Assembly (NCBI GenBank): GCA_020631735.1
Contig: CM036191.1
Coordinates: 36,315,335-36,379,334 of the forward strand
Source of the DNA: Saccharum officinarum
Taxonomy: Eukaryota > Streptophyta > Magnoliopsida > Poales > Poaceae
DNA length: 64,000 bases
Direction of reading: 5' to 3'
Shown piece by piece: positions 12,884 through 26,500 of the stretch; position 1 is the stretch's first letter, and each line of letters begins with the position of its first letter. The notes under the pieces were generated by a model. The model was not told where the DNA came from, made no database searches, and saw only the letters and a program-made list of their open reading frames with translations. The position numbers were made by a program, and so were the translations under genes.

Positions 12884-15306
12884 ATTTGTCACACCCATTT
12901 AAAGACCAAATGGAATGTATACTCTTATGTGTGCCCAGAGATCAATCACACATAAGTTAACAAATTATAAAGGAAGTATCATCACAAATGTTATTACATC
13001 ACGATTATTAACACATAGTCTTTGCACAAATGTAGCGGAAGTAAAAATATAAATCTCTTGTGGCAGCTCCAATCACAGGCACATTGACTGGTTGACTGTA
13101 AGTCTAGTAATCTTCAGAGAAGTAGGAGTAGTAGTCACTATTTGCACCATCTGTTACCCATCCGGAATTTTTATCCAAGTAAGAAAAATAAACAAGCGTA
13201 AATACATCTCGTACTCAACAAGTGTAACATGGGGTTCATGAGGCTCAAAGGCATGACATTGGTTTATCAGCATGTAGCTTTTATTTAGCATAATTTTAGC
13301 ATACTAATAGCATCAAAATGTCTCAATGTAAACAATAAACATATGATCCATGTGAAATAATTAACGAATAGCAAAAACATATTCATTATTAATGATCCAC
13401 TATTCCATAAGGGTCCAAGGCCACTCTTGACTGTGAGCACGGCTGTTATAACAGTTTTACACTCTGCAGAGGTTGTACACTTTCACTGTGAGTCGTGTCG
13501 CCCATATGCCCGGGTTAATTACTCTCAAAACACTTCTAAGGTGAGCAGACAGGAGAACACTATGAAGTCTTTCGAAGGTTCGTCTAACAAGTTAGGGCCA
13601 TTAGATTCACTCGGCAAACAGATGTAGAGTCCCCCTTTCAAATGGCACAATAACACGCAGCCTATACACATAAGGACAGAGGCCGCACTATACCCGATTC
13701 GTCAAGCCATTCTTACGCCAAAAAGGTTACCACTAACAAGCTAAAAAAAGCCATTCTATATGACTAAAGTCAGAGTCATATAGCCCTCACAGTTGTACTG
13801 TAAATCCTGGATGTTTGCTTACAGATAAGTCCTTAAGGAGAGTAACTAGAGCACCAAAAATAACCCCATACTCTAGTCCCCTTTAAACAGTAATAAAAAG
13901 TCATCTTTTAATGTTTATTGCTCATTCCATTAGTCAAATTACATGATCGTAGTCCATGATAAGCACTAGCAATACTACTCCATGCAATATAATAGGTATC
14001 AAGGAATAAGATCAACACTAAGTCATCCTTAACAAGGGAATATATGCATAATGATATTATTTGCTTATTGTGAATAGGACAACAAGGATAATCCCATGCT
14101 ATACTTGCCTTGCTCAAACTGGTCCTGATGATCTTGCTCGTAGAAAAACTCCTGATCCCCAACGAATTGCTCACCGTCTATACTCGATCAACAATAGCAA
14201 CAACATTCATCCAGAAACAATCATGCATAAACAAACAAGACTATAATTAGAACAGTACACCAACAGTAATAACATAAGATAAAAAGTCTTTAAAACGAAT
14301 CTACAACTCGCTAGGATCACACAGACGCGAAGAGCACGAAAAACGGAGCTAAAACGACGAAGTTATGAATTTACGAAGATTTCCTATAGAAAAATAATTA
14401 CTTTAATTCAAACTCGAAAATAAAATGTCACAAACCTACTGTATAGTACTACTAACATGTAGAGCTCGCAAATACGAACCTAACGCAATTTGAACGGGTT
14501 AAATCAGAGTTAAAACGAAGATTCTACGCATGAAATAACATAATGGCAAAACTGTAAATAAGTGAAAACGTATTTCTGAATTACGGCGATCAAATACGCC
14601 TTCAAAAGAAGAAAATGAATTCGGGTTTTACGTTATGGACTACGGGTTCTATATATAAAAAGTACAGGGACTCTTTAGCAAAAGTACCGGTCGAACCGGT
14701 ATCTTTAAGTCTTGGCCGTTAGATTCAAAATGGACGGCTCAGATTGGATCGAGGAAACAACCGGCGGCGCTCCTACCGGAACAGCGGCCCGACGACGAGT
14801 TCCGCGGCGGCGCCATGGGCGGAGATGGCTATCTCGCTCTATAATGCATGAGCTTGAGAAAGAAGGACACCATATGGTAGAGAACATCAATGCGAACTTA
14901 CCCAAGGTCAAATCGAAGCGAGGACGAGACAAGGAAGTCGCGCGGCTCGGAGAGACGGCGACTAGGGCTCCCGCTCGCGGTGACCGGTCTCTCGGGCTCC
15001 ACAGCAGCTTCGAGAGGATGAGATGGTTGCGGTTGGGCTCGGCATGCGACTTATATAGCCCGAAGGTGGTTCCAAGAAAGGAAGGGAGAAGATTGAGGCG
15101 CGGATTCGGTCGGTGGTGAACAAGGAAAGGAATCCAGCCGGCGTGGGGAGGAAGAAGACGTCCGACATGCGGGCCCGCGATGTCAGCCAGAGAGAGAGAG
15201 GAAGGGAGGGCGCGGCGCGCTTGCTTGCGGACCAGGCGGCTTGCTGGGCTAGCGGCGGCTTGGCCCAGAGCGGAAAGCAGAGGGAGGGAAGACGGGCCGC
15301 GCGCGG

Positions 15307-15377
15307 GATATGCTGATGTATGTAACAAGTAAATTTGACTCCGTTCGTTCTGAATAAGCTAGTACGGATGCATGCAC
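15307..15377 (+). repeat. 71-bp direct repeat, right copy
   Basis: Exact repeat of 12000-12070 on the far side of the 3236-bp insertion. It is far longer than the 4-6 bp duplication made by retrotransposon integrase. Confidence 0.9.
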
Positions 15378-16625
15378 AATACAAGCGCGGCCTGTGATCC
15401 TTTGCAATTTTTTTTATTTCGAAAAGAAAATCAAGTGTATCAACCAGTGCTTTTGAAGAGCTATAATTCAAAGAGACATAAGTGTTAGAAATCCACGGAT
15501 AAATTTAGTTCCTACAACTAACTAGACTTGCTTATCTTTGCATGTGCGCAATCTCTCTCTCTCTCTCGGTTTGCTAATACAATACCGATTATGATAATTC
15601 TATAAATTACTATACATGTTTTACCATTCGTATTCATAGTTTTTTTTCCATTGCATCACACATCTATGTTTCTGCAATATGTTTATTTGAAGTGTTATTT
15701 TAAATTTTGTGTCAGCTCTTATTGTAGGAGAGTAGTATTAGAATTTTTTTGACAAATTTGTTACCTATAACTAATAAGAAATTTATATCTTTGCGATTGC
15801 TCCCTGTTTGTTTGCTAACACTATACCAATTAAACACTCTTTGACGTCTGCCCAGTTATGATAAATAGACGAATTACTATATAATTTTACCATCTGTATT
15901 TATAGTTCGTTCCAGTTGCTTGTTCTTCATGTGTCTCCAATGTGTGTGTTTAATTGAAATCTTATAGATAGATTTGTAATTAAATGTACTATCCAATTAT
16001 CATAAGTTTATAAACATAAACAAAGTGAAATAAAATAAAAAGAAATGGAAAAATCGTAATTTTGGAGACAGTATGATATCAAACCGTGCCTTATAAAAGG
16101 GAATGGAGGGTGCAGCTGCAAATTTTTTTAGATCAGGCTCCGATCCATTTCCATTAACATGTAATGGAGATTAGTTGATATGACTTTGATACAACATTAT
16201 GGCTGTTTCTGAATCAATGCCAATACTGTAGCACTAAGCTGTTGTAGGACCCTAGTGCTAAGTACTCTACATAAGGTGTGCATGATCTGTTGACATATAT
16301 TATGATTATGCACTTATCATTAATTTTTTATCTTACCTTCCCTAACCGTGTACGGACATGTTAAGAAATCATGTATTTGCGTGGTCCCCGATTTGGGCCA
16401 CGCAGGTCGCCTTGTCCAGCTTAAGTCGTCTAGTCCGGCCCAGTAGTCTTCGGGTTCGCCTTCTTGGCCCGCACTGGCCGTTCCAGCGCTTCTTTCCCCG
16501 CCTGCTCCTTAGCGGTGACTTCTTCAGTGGCCTCCGGGGTGTTGTTAGTAACAGGGAGAGGGGTGTACGTAAAGCTAGTTCGTTTTTTTTTTGGCGAACG
16601 TAAAGCTAGTTCGTTTTGCACTGCT

Positions 16626-17202
16626 TTTGGTATACCAATGATAATCATATATGATAAAATATGCGCGCGTATATACACATATAAGTATATTGAGTTAGCA
16701 AGAGTATAAATAATAACCAAATCAATATTGTTTCGCGATACAAAAGGAAGTCAAAAGTCTAAAATGATAATGAAATTCTAGCAAAACAAAAAATTAAATA
16801 GCCTAAGTCTCTAATCTCTACCCAACTAATATAATTCATAGAAAAAATCATTGTAGTAACTAGAATAAAAGAGAGGGGAAAGATAAAGCACTAATAATTA
16901 ACGTCATAATTGGCTAATTGCTCGTATATTATGCAGATCAACTAAGATATATATTTTTTCAAAAAAATAAACTAAGATATTGTGTAGGAAAAACTACAAC
17001 AATGATAACAAGAACAAAATAGAGGGAGAAGATAACATAAATATTAGACATAAATCACATATATATCAATAAAAACTAACACAAAGAAGAGATGATAAAT
17101 AAATACAACACTAATTAGTAATTTTTATTAGCTAATTAAGGGATTATAGTGGGGCACTAGGGAGGTTGGGGGGGTGTGGTCCACCCCTTCCCTCCGTCCC
17201 TG
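16626..17202. mobile_element. hAT-type element, left end lost (unit B)
   Basis: Unit B copy of the 3886-4499 element. The right end CTCCGTCCCTG and the right target duplication 'ctatcaaa' (17203-17210) are kept. The left terminus and left target duplication are missing. The insertion therefore predates the A/B duplication and was damaged afterwards in B. Confidence 0.8.
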
Positions 17203-17361
17203 CTATCAAAGCTCACGGGGTAAGCCATCATGGCATTATTATTATTACTCTCCTAGTTAGAATGCATCCTCCTTCGAGCTCGCCCTCCATAGCCTCAATC
17301 CTGAAGATCCATGTTTTTGGCTTCCTAGCAATTTTTTTTAGAGTTTTAGGGCAGTGCCCAG

Positions 17362-18960
17362 CCTTTCAACCATTGTAGTCAAAAGATGGTTTAAACCATT
17401 ACAGCATAAAGGATGGCATGCCATCCGAGGGTTCCGCCCATGCTACCAGAAAGGAACCACAAAACCTCAGCCGAGTTTACAAAACAGTGAAGACTAAACT
17501 ACAAGGAAACCAGCAGCCTACGATCGCCATCACCAACTTCTTCAGGCCGAGGTGAAGAGTTCCAGGGACCTCAAACTGAAGCTTGAATGTCCCCCAGCCT
17601 TCTGGATGTCCTTTAAGTCAGCCAGAGGAGTCTTCTAGCCAGCACCTTGAGCTCTCCAGCTTTCAACTTCAGATTCTCCTGTATGTCCTTGTGTAGAATG
17701 CTCCAGTTTTGCACCGATCCAGCTATCGTGTGAAAGAGTATCCATACCCTTCCAAATTTTTTTTTGCGAAGAGGAGGACTTATATTAAATCTTGGCACGG
17801 TACATCCCCAAAACATGAAAAAATCTGAAATAAAAAATACATAATGTTCTATCCACATTCTTCCATCGTCTTCTTCCCCAATGGCTTCCCCTGAGCGTCG
17901 GAGCCAAGTGCAGTCCTTATGCTGAATTCAACGACCAACCCCAAAATATTGGACATGCAGCAAGATCCAACGCTTTGGAACTAGTCCAAAACATCTAAAT
18001 TGCTGAAAGAATATCGGCAGTTGCATCATCGGGTACGACATATGTTGTAGAATCATCACCTAGAGACCTTGAATTCCTCTCCGCGACCATTGACGATGTG
18101 ATCGATGACCCGGAGTCGCTGTCCTCGTAGGGGGCTCCCAGAAGCACCCCTCCCCTTTCAGATAAATGCCACAAATTGGCCGCCTGCCAATGAAATCGAT
18201 GCCTATAACGGCGATCTCGTCGCGGCAATCACCGAAGTCATCGCAGAAAACACGATGCCGACAAAAAATCATCTGATTTCGCTGGAAGATTTATTGGACC
18301 AAACCCTAATCAACTAGATAGAAAACTATGGCAAAAAAAAGGATGGGTCCCCTCCCCTTCTTGTCCCTTCCGGCTAATTCACTCTCGAAAACAAAGGTCG
18401 TTTCTCAATTTCCAAAGGCACCAAAGGTTGTAGAAGTAAAGACATTAATCACACTATTCTTTTAATTACTTAACCAAAATTTGCCAATTGAATCAAGGGA
18501 ACCCCCTAACTTGACCCTAGTAAGTCAGACAAAACCACCCAAAGTTGTGCAGCAACAACACAGTCAAAGAAGGGATGCTGCACTAATTCTTTTTCACAGC
18601 CGAAAAGACACAGGTTTCATCCTCAACCTTCCTTCTCTTGCTGAGGTTATCTCTAGTCAACACCTTATTTTTAGATATTAACCAGAGAAAATAGTGGACT
18701 CTTGGAGAAATCTTAATATGCCAAACAGCAGACACCAGAACATGTTTAATGCCTCTAAAGTTAATGACCTTGTAAAGGGACTGAACTGAATAAATACAAA
18801 AGGAATTAAATTTCCAAACTAGAGAATCCTCTTCATCTGTAAACACAATAGTGGAAGCTAATTGACACACCTAATCCCACATCTCTAGTAACCTAGCATC
18901 AACACATCTGCTAAAGGAACAACTTCCTAGCAATTCGCACGAACTGAAAAAAAAAGAACC
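17362..18960 (-). mobile_element. LINE remnant, unit B copy
   Basis: Duplicate of the unit A LINE remnant. The zf-RVT-like frame runs 18870-18583 on the minus strand and is cut upstream by a stop where unit A is still open ('acctaatccc' here, 'acctcatccc' in A). Sequence is otherwise nearly the same, as expected if both copies are decaying without selection. Confidence 0.7.
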
Positions 18961-19591
18961 ACTGTCGTCCCCCTAATTAATTATCTTATCTAGCTACTCG
19001 GTCCTAGGGGAAGGATGAGCAAAGAGGTATCACGGTCATCAATTTGCATGATTTCAGGATTAGCACACTGGCTCATTTTCTAGTGGTGCAAAGAAATCTA
19101 TTCAAATATTTATGCTTTTTTCTTCTTCGTTCTGCACATTATGCTTAACTATATAACGATTCAGTTTGAAGTTCTGCAGTAATGCGTGGGGTGTTTTCTT
19201 TAGTAAAGGACACTGATAGCACCCAAACGTGTCTTTCAAGTAATGTCGTAGTCCCAAGAAGTTGCTTCCCATCTTCCACTTTGATTTGTCTCGTGCCATG
19301 CATTTGACTATGCAACAGGACCAAGTGTCCATTCAGCGGAAGTTCCTTCATATGAACCTCATGCATCGTCAAATATATAATTGGTAACTTACGATGAGAG
19401 ACCCACAGACCCAGTTCTCCCACAAGAACTTCTTTTTTTTTTTGGAGAAATCTCCCACAAGAACTAGGAATTGAACTCCCGTTCTCATACAATGTTAGCA
19501 AAACCTTCCGTCCTTCCTATCGTGTTTCTGGTGATTCATCTGATCCTGATAAGCATCAGCAGATTGCAGGCTGATCAAGGGAGTATCGAGG

Positions 19592-20414
19592 TGCCTCGAG
19601 GATGTAAGTGCTAAGGAACTATTTGATGGCTATTGTTGTGTTTTTTTGTGAATGTTTGTTTTATTTAGGGTTGTGGCTTTGGATAATTCCTAGTTTTCTC
19701 ACTTGGCGCTTGAATTGGATCCTAGAGCGTGTCGAAAGTGTATGATAATATTTATTTATAGTGCCTCTCGTGCTTAAATTTACAGCATTATCTATTTAGA
19801 ATCCGTATAAAACCACCTCTGGGACATGTTAATTTTATGTTAGTGTACACGTATACTTGGTGTAGCTTTGAAACTAATAATGGATTTTCAAAATCGGACT
19901 TGATTTTTCTTATTATGTAAGAAAGACTCACCGTTGGATTTGGTATTTAAATATTGAATAATATTAACATAAATCTTTGAATATTAGGCTAGGTGGTACG
20001 TACCCCCATGCCATTGCTGTGGGTGTTTTTTTTTGCTATAAGAACAAACCAAAATTCTAAAGATTATGGAAGGGTTGCAGAAAAGCGTATAATCTGATTC
20101 GGTTATATACCTTGAGCTGAGAAGGCAAAGTAGCACTGAAAAAACATTAACCTTACAAGAGAGGCAGACAAAGGACCATTTTGAGCAAATCCAAAGAAGC
20201 GGCCGCTTGTGTAAATAAACCTTAAAATTTCTTGGATTACAAAGAATGCACCACATCATTAACATCTTATATGCATCTGAACATTCTATCAGAACAGACA
20301 TGATAATGGAATGCACAGATTTCTGTTGTACTAACAAACACACTATATGTTTAGTCATCCTAGCGCAACTCAGCCAGTCAGATTTCCCATCTTCCTCGTG
20401 GAAAACATACACAG
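19592..20414. other. Intergenic, no gene seen
   Basis: AT-rich sequence after the end of unit B. A 182-codon minus-strand frame here has no recognisable domain, and biased, low-complexity hydrophobic content. I regard it as chance. Confidence 0.5.
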
Positions 20415-20527
20415 CCTGTTCGTTTCGCTGGTTTATCGTGCTGAAAGCACTGTTCGCTGGTTTGTTGTGAGAGAAAAACACTGCTGGATGGCTGCTGATT
20501 CTGCTGATAAGTCCAAGCGAACAGGGC
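20415..20527. mobile_element. MITE with CCTGTTCG ends
   Basis: Ends GCCTGTTCG and CGAACAGGGC are inverted copies and the arms (GCTGGTTTATCGTGCTGAA / TTCTGCTGATAAGTCC) pair imperfectly. A related, more diverged member lies at 51791-51920. Confidence 0.7.
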
Positions 20528-21079
20528 GACAATCGGACAACGTGAAGCTAGAAGAGCAATTACATTATTATTACATTTTACAAATATGTAGTGGCAACAA
20601 AAATGGTAACTTCTCGCTGATAAGAAACTAATTTGTGGCACACTAACACAAAACAGCCAGATATAAGAGAGCACTGTTGTAGTATTATCTTCTATTTTTC
20701 TTTAGGGATATGTGAGAAACTGTTGTCTCCTTTATTTAAGAAAAAATCTGCTTCTTTTAGGAGTTTTCTTAAATAAAGACAATACATATAGGAGATCTGC
20801 TGCACCTCCATGGCTCCATCTCCTAAAATATCACTTTTAGATATAGGAGATTGGATACGTTATCTAGTGGTGATGCTCTATATGACGGTTCTAACCGATA
20901 GGCTTATTTCAAATTAACTCCTTCCAAACTTTGAACAGTCCCTGAGACAACTCACCAAATGCGTGAAGCTTATTTTGGTTGCTCACCGAGATGAACTACT
21001 TTACTGTTAACAAGCAAGATGATGAAGATCAGATACTTGACGGTTTGCTTTTTCGATCCATGTGCAGGTGGCTATGGAG

Positions 21080-22440
21080 TTAGCAACCGCCATCCACTTT
21101 GTCGTTGACGCAACCGACCACTGCTTCTCTCCGTTCACGGTCACGCCATGCGAATGCCGTGCGCTCGTTGCCGACAAAATCGGATCGGGAAACGGCGGGA
21201 CCAGCGTCCGGACGTCCGCGGCTGCTTTGTTTCCCGCGCAGCGAGCTGACAGCGCATACCTCAGCTCGTTGCAGGGCCACCACGCAGGCATCGTGCCACC
21301 GTCGGCCCACCCAGGGTCACCACCTTCGTCTGCTTGTCAGGCCACCACCTTCGCAGACATCGCACTCATCAGGCTCGAACTGCCACGTCGAGACGGAGGG
21401 AAGAGAAGGGAAGGGAGGGGAGGGAGAGCAGAGGAGAGGGCGAGGCACGCCGCGCGAGGAAGGAAACCCTGCGGTAGGCCGCTGTTCACCAGTCATCGGT
21501 GCCTTGCAACATGTGCAACATCCTGATTTATTTTTTAAACATCCAGATGCAACACTTGTAACATACATCTGAAGACAGATGAAACACTTGAAACATACAT
21601 CTGAAACACTTGTAAAAACATCTAAAAATATTTGTAAACCATTGCAAACATACACAACATCCATATAAAACACTTGCAACATATGTCAAACATATGCAAC
21701 ATCCAGATAAACACACATGCAACATACGTCTAAAAAATAGATGAAACATTAGGAACAGACGTTTGCAACATACGTGTACAACCATTGCAACAGATGCAAC
21801 ATCCCGATCTACTTGTGCAACACCCATGTGAAACACTTGCAACGTACCTCTAAAACATATGAAACACTTGAGACAGACGATTGAAACATGCGCTTTCAGC
21901 AAACCCTGGCAGGTGGCTGGGTGGACGGGGCACTGCACAGCGGGATCCGACTACGTGGGTCACGGTGGAGAAGGAGGCGGCGGCAGCCATCCATGTCAGC
22001 CTAGGTGTGGCGCGCGGCATGGCGAGGCACGACTGGCCCAGCGCACAGCTGCAGCACGCACGACAAGCCCGTCGGCTGCTTGATCGTGGGAACGCACCCT
22101 AGGGAGCAGGGGCACGGGAGGAGCAAGGAGCGGCTGCTCGATCGGAGGCGCGCACTAGAGGGAGCAGGGGCACGGGCACAGTGCATCTTCTTCGCTCGCC
22201 GCGCGCCAGGAACCTTCTCTGGCGTCCTCGTCGGTCGAAGAGGCGAGTGCATCGCCGTCTAATCGCATGAGCTCTGAGGCAACGATGGTCTCCTGGTTTA
22301 ATGTGGGATAGGTAAGTGCTAGTTTAATGTGAGGTAGGTGAGTAAGTACGTTACAATTGCTGAGTCTATGCGGACAGTGCGTTCAGATAGAAACGTGGCG
22401 TGCGGACATCCGCATCACAACATTATCGATCAGGAAAAGA
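21080..22440. repeat. GCAACA/GAAACA-rich dispersed element, copy 1
   Basis: A GC-rich flank (21080-21510), a 380-bp core (21513-21895) of repeated 'gcaacat' and 'gaaacacttg' words, and a second GC-rich flank. GTCCGGACGTCCGC near 21207 and a CGGACATCCGC stretch near 22396 look like inverted ends, so a Mutator-like element is possible. A related copy lies at 29640-30690 in the same orientation. Long frames here have no recognisable domain. Confidence 0.55.
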
Positions 22441-23577
22441 TACAACATCGATAGGTGCAGGCTAGGTTTAGTCTAGGCTCAAACAGGGCCAGGCCCATAA
22501 GGAACCCATGGGAAAAAGAATTATTAAATAAAAATTATATAATTATTAAGAAGCTTGAAGATTCGTGCAAATTTTTTTTGGAGAGCATAACTAATATGAC
22601 TTTGATCTTTAAACTCAGTTTTAGATCCTTTGAACAAGGCTGTATTGTTGGGTTACAAGTGTGTGATTATAACTTACTAATTGTATTATGTGGTTATGTA
22701 TATTATTATTTTCATACAAGTCCTTGGTTGACATACTAAATATCATATCGTAAAATGAAAAATATAATAAATATACTTAAAACTCACAACATAAACTACG
22801 GTTGTTAGGTCTGTTGATTACTTCTAATTGCGATAGTCTGTTCTACACATATATCGCATATCAATAACAGAGAGAGCATAATAGACTATCACTTTGTCAT
22901 TTGATTTAGTGTGCGCCTTTTTATTGATTGATCTACCTTGGACAACAATACATCTATCACAAGTACATTTCATTATATTCTTGTGTGTCCCACACACTTC
23001 GAAATGGTAGGGCAGGATAATATCACAGGAGCATTCACTAATGGACAGTGGAGCCAAGAACCTTCCTATAATAACGGATCCATGTTCCTGTGTGCAGGAA
23101 CAGGAACTGTGCCGATTCTGGTAAAGGTATGTTGCCAGCACACGGTAATTATGCTGATTTTGAGTTTTGAACAGGTAACAGTCAGACCCAATCCACAATT
23201 TGCAGTGCCGATAAAACCATGCTACATTTGTTATCCAGATACAGAATTTGACCAAATTACAGAACTATAAAACAAGGGCCACCTAAGACTAGATATTCCC
23301 ACAAGGGAATTTGTTCACTTTTGGTACGTGCATTTCAAGTATAACATTTTGCTTCATGTATGGACAATATCCAAAGAGGACGGACTTCTATTTACACTGC
23401 TTTTTAGAATTCCCCCATTTACTAAGTTCCAGAACACATTTTTTCCTTCAACTAGAACACATCTATCTGATCTTCAGTCCTAAAAGTTATATAGGAATGC
23501 TTATGTGCTGCCCATGATGATTTCTTATGATTTGATCCATTGTCATTGAAATTGGAATCTTTCATCTTGTTTACACC
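22441..23577. other. Region downstream of the SPA15-like gene
   Basis: No further gene recognised. The gene stop is at 23578-23580, so its 3' UTR and poly(A) site should lie in the last few hundred bases. Frames around 22824-23270 on both strands lack domain content. Confidence 0.5.
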
Positions 23578-26500
23578 TCATGTGTCGTCATCTGCTGCTG
23601 AATTGTCGTCACCATCAGTATCCTCAGAAGCCAAATTCTGATTCATTACAAACCTCAGACTGTCACCTTCTTCGAGTTCCCACTGCTTCGTGAGTTCATT
23701 AATGGCGCTGGATGCAGCCCTAGCTACAGCATAATTGGGATCTTGAGCCAATCTCTGCAATCGAAAGGAGAGAAATTGCAACAACCTTACCAAAGAACTT
23801 TTGGTGGAAATATAGCTTCATGTCACAAGTCCGATAATGAAGTGAGAATCAAACAGAAATGTCTTCAGCTTGTGTAGATTGGAACATGGATGGTTGAAAT
23901 ATGAAATTTGTTAACTATGTGGCCATTTAGTTGTGGAATATAGCCTACAACAACAACAACAACAACAACATAGCCTTTTGTCCCAAGCAAGTTGGGGTAG
24001 GCTAGAGATGAAACCCAAAAGAGACGAGAAACAGGGAGACACATAAAGGGACATAAAGGGCACTTGTGGAATATAGCCTGCACTCTCAATATTAAGAGCC
24101 ATGATTTGTTGCCTAGTCTACCCTTGTCAGATTGTTTGTGGGAGAAATGACCCTTTCTATTAGAGAACCAATTTTGATTATCTCAAGAGAAAAAGGGAGC
24201 CTTTGACTCTTTCCCTAAATTAAATTATGACTTCTTTGCTCAAAACCAAGCCTGGGTGAGAAACCAAATAAGCCCTCAGATATTCAGCTTATACAAATTC
24301 AGATATGAACTACTAAGCAGTCTTTTGTGCCTTTTCTTTTATCATTTTGGATAAGTGGGAAGGAGAGATGACCTGCAATGCACCCATGCCAGCATTCCCA
24401 AGAGTCCACATAGATGGAGCTGTAGCCAATGCGTTAGCTAGGGCTTTCCTACAAAGAGTAGAAATTTATAATGTTCATCAATGGAATATAGTAGTACCAA
24501 TGTATTGCTGAATTTTACAAAATAAGAACAAGGGAATTAAGGTATTGCTTTCCTGAAATATAGAAGCATTAAAATATAAAATAAACCAATCTAATAGGAA
24601 CTAGGGCCAATGAAAATAAGAAATTGGCACCCAAATTCGTTTTTTGGCAACATGGTCATTGTACAGTATCTAAACATTAGCTTTTATGTTGAAATCAAGT
24701 GATTGATGGGCACTTCAGCAGAAAAGAAGTCTCTATTTACCTAGTATTAACATCTGGAGAGCTTGAGCATTCAGCAATCAAGGAAACGCTCCTTTTCCCA
24801 TCCATGGCATCCAGGTCAATTAGAGTTGCTACTAACAATTCAAGCTTCACAAACAGAAAAGTATGACATCAAATATGAAGGTAGGAGGTTTGACATAGAT
24901 CGAATGAGTTTAAAATGGCTCACCTCCTCAGGATCTGTGTAGTCAATACCATCAGCTTCAGAGAAGGCAGATGCCATACTCTGGTATGCTTCCTAGGAAG
25001 GATAAATCAAGGAGAAGTTAACACTATGATAAGACTCTGCCCATTACAGAGAGAGAGAGAGGGAGGGAGAGGGGAGGGAGAGGGACTGAGACTGCTGCTA
25101 AATAAGTTATGTAGAAAGCACCTCTATGGCATAAATCTGATCAGCAGAAACTTCACCAGGAAACAGTTCAAGAGTCTTCCCATTCTTCTCAAGTGTAATA
25201 AACCCTGTTGAATTTGTACGAGAAGATGAACCGTCCTTCGGAAGCCTATGAGTAACTTTTAGTTTAATTCAAACTGATCCATAGTGACCAAGTACCAGAT
25301 CAAAAGTAAAAAGTAATTCTCTGTAATGAAGCAGCTATGTGCTCATCCAAAACTATCATTTCAAACTCTCTCTAGAACTTACTGCTCATATAATCTGTTC
25401 ACCATCATGTCATGGATATCCTGAACAAACTGCATTGAAATTTGAAAAATTACATACAAGTATATGAAGTTATAATAAAAATGTTATAGGAGCAACGCTT
25501 ATATTTGTCAAGTTGGGATACAATGAAATTAGGTAGTGTGAAATCAAGATTTATACTTGAAGCAAATTTTGTTGTGGCAAGAGATGTTAAAGTCTTTCAT
25601 TACAAAAGCAGTCTCAATGTGCAGATATTGATTAGTCAGCAAACTGTGTTGGATCAGAGAACACTGAACCTTCTATGTTGACGGGAGCATGTAGATGTGT
25701 AGAGTGCTATAAGAAAATTTCCCATATAATCATAGTTCCTACTCTGCTTTATTTTGTTAGTAGGTAAATCAGACACGACGTTCAATGTTGCAATATATAA
25801 CTTCCCGGTGTGATTATGTAAGGCATGTTTGGTTCCCTTCCACACATTGCCACACCAACAATTTGCCCACCACACCATAAGGAAGGTTGGGAAGAGGAAT
25901 GTATCTATGAACAGTTGGGGCAAAGGCATAGCAACTATTGATTTGGTGTTCAAACTAAATAAGTTCTTAGAAAGATGAGCACTTTCATTATTAGTCATCC
26001 CTTTATACAAACTCGAACCACTGTATAATAAAAATGAGCTAGAATATCCAGAATAAAAATTGAAAACAGTAGAGATCTAAGGATGGTTATCTTAACACTC
26101 GATGTTGCAAAGTTTCAGAGCTAGATATGGAAGTAGTTGTTCGAGAAAAAAAGATATGGAAGCAGTTAAAGCTACCTTCAATGCCATGAAAGCGTCTTCC
26201 ATGGCACGTCGTTTAACAACCAAGTCAGCTCGTCGCAGATCTGCCTGGTTGCAAATCAATAATGCATTAGATTAGCACGAATTCAACAGCGATATACAAA
26301 GGGCAAGCTGGCACTGATAATTGATATATAAAAAAATATGTCCTACTCCAATATGATATGAATAGTGCTAGCAATTTTCTATCACAGTAACAACAGAAAG
26401 TATTCCTCAGATCTTCCAATTGTTCCAACAAATTGAAGTAAAATAATATAAACTAGTTCACACCTCCAAAGCGCCATCACTCCAATGTTTGTCTGCAGCT

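Larger units (their letters stand above)
12071..15306 (-). mobile_element. LTR-retrotransposon fragment (internal 5' part plus truncated LTR)
   Basis: Read on the minus strand: an LTR of at least 2.4 kb ending GGGTGTGACA at 12887, then a tRNA-iMet-type primer binding site (12883-12871), a leader, and an ORF start at 12697. The LTR contains 'ctctgcagaggttgtacac', a motif I associate with grass Ty3-gypsy LTRs; the family is uncertain. Neither the outer LTR terminus nor protease, RT or integrase coding is present, so the piece is cut at both ends by the 71-bp repeats. The 14.7-15.3 kb part is strikingly GC-rich. Confidence 0.75.
10258..19591. repeat. Tandem segmental duplication, unit B
   Basis: Second copy of unit A in the same orientation. 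Relative to A it has about 180 extra bases near 11520-11698, a 3.2-kb LTR-retrotransposon fragment at 12071-15306, a 110-bp stretch at 16371-16481 in place of 1.1 kb, and a shorter (AT)n tract near 17058. It lacks the hAT-type MITE and keeps its empty target site at 17354-17361. Confidence 0.9.

Noticed and set aside
19984..20532. 182-codon minus-strand frame
   Set aside because: No recognisable domain; it crosses a MITE at 20415-20527, so it is unlikely to be a gene.
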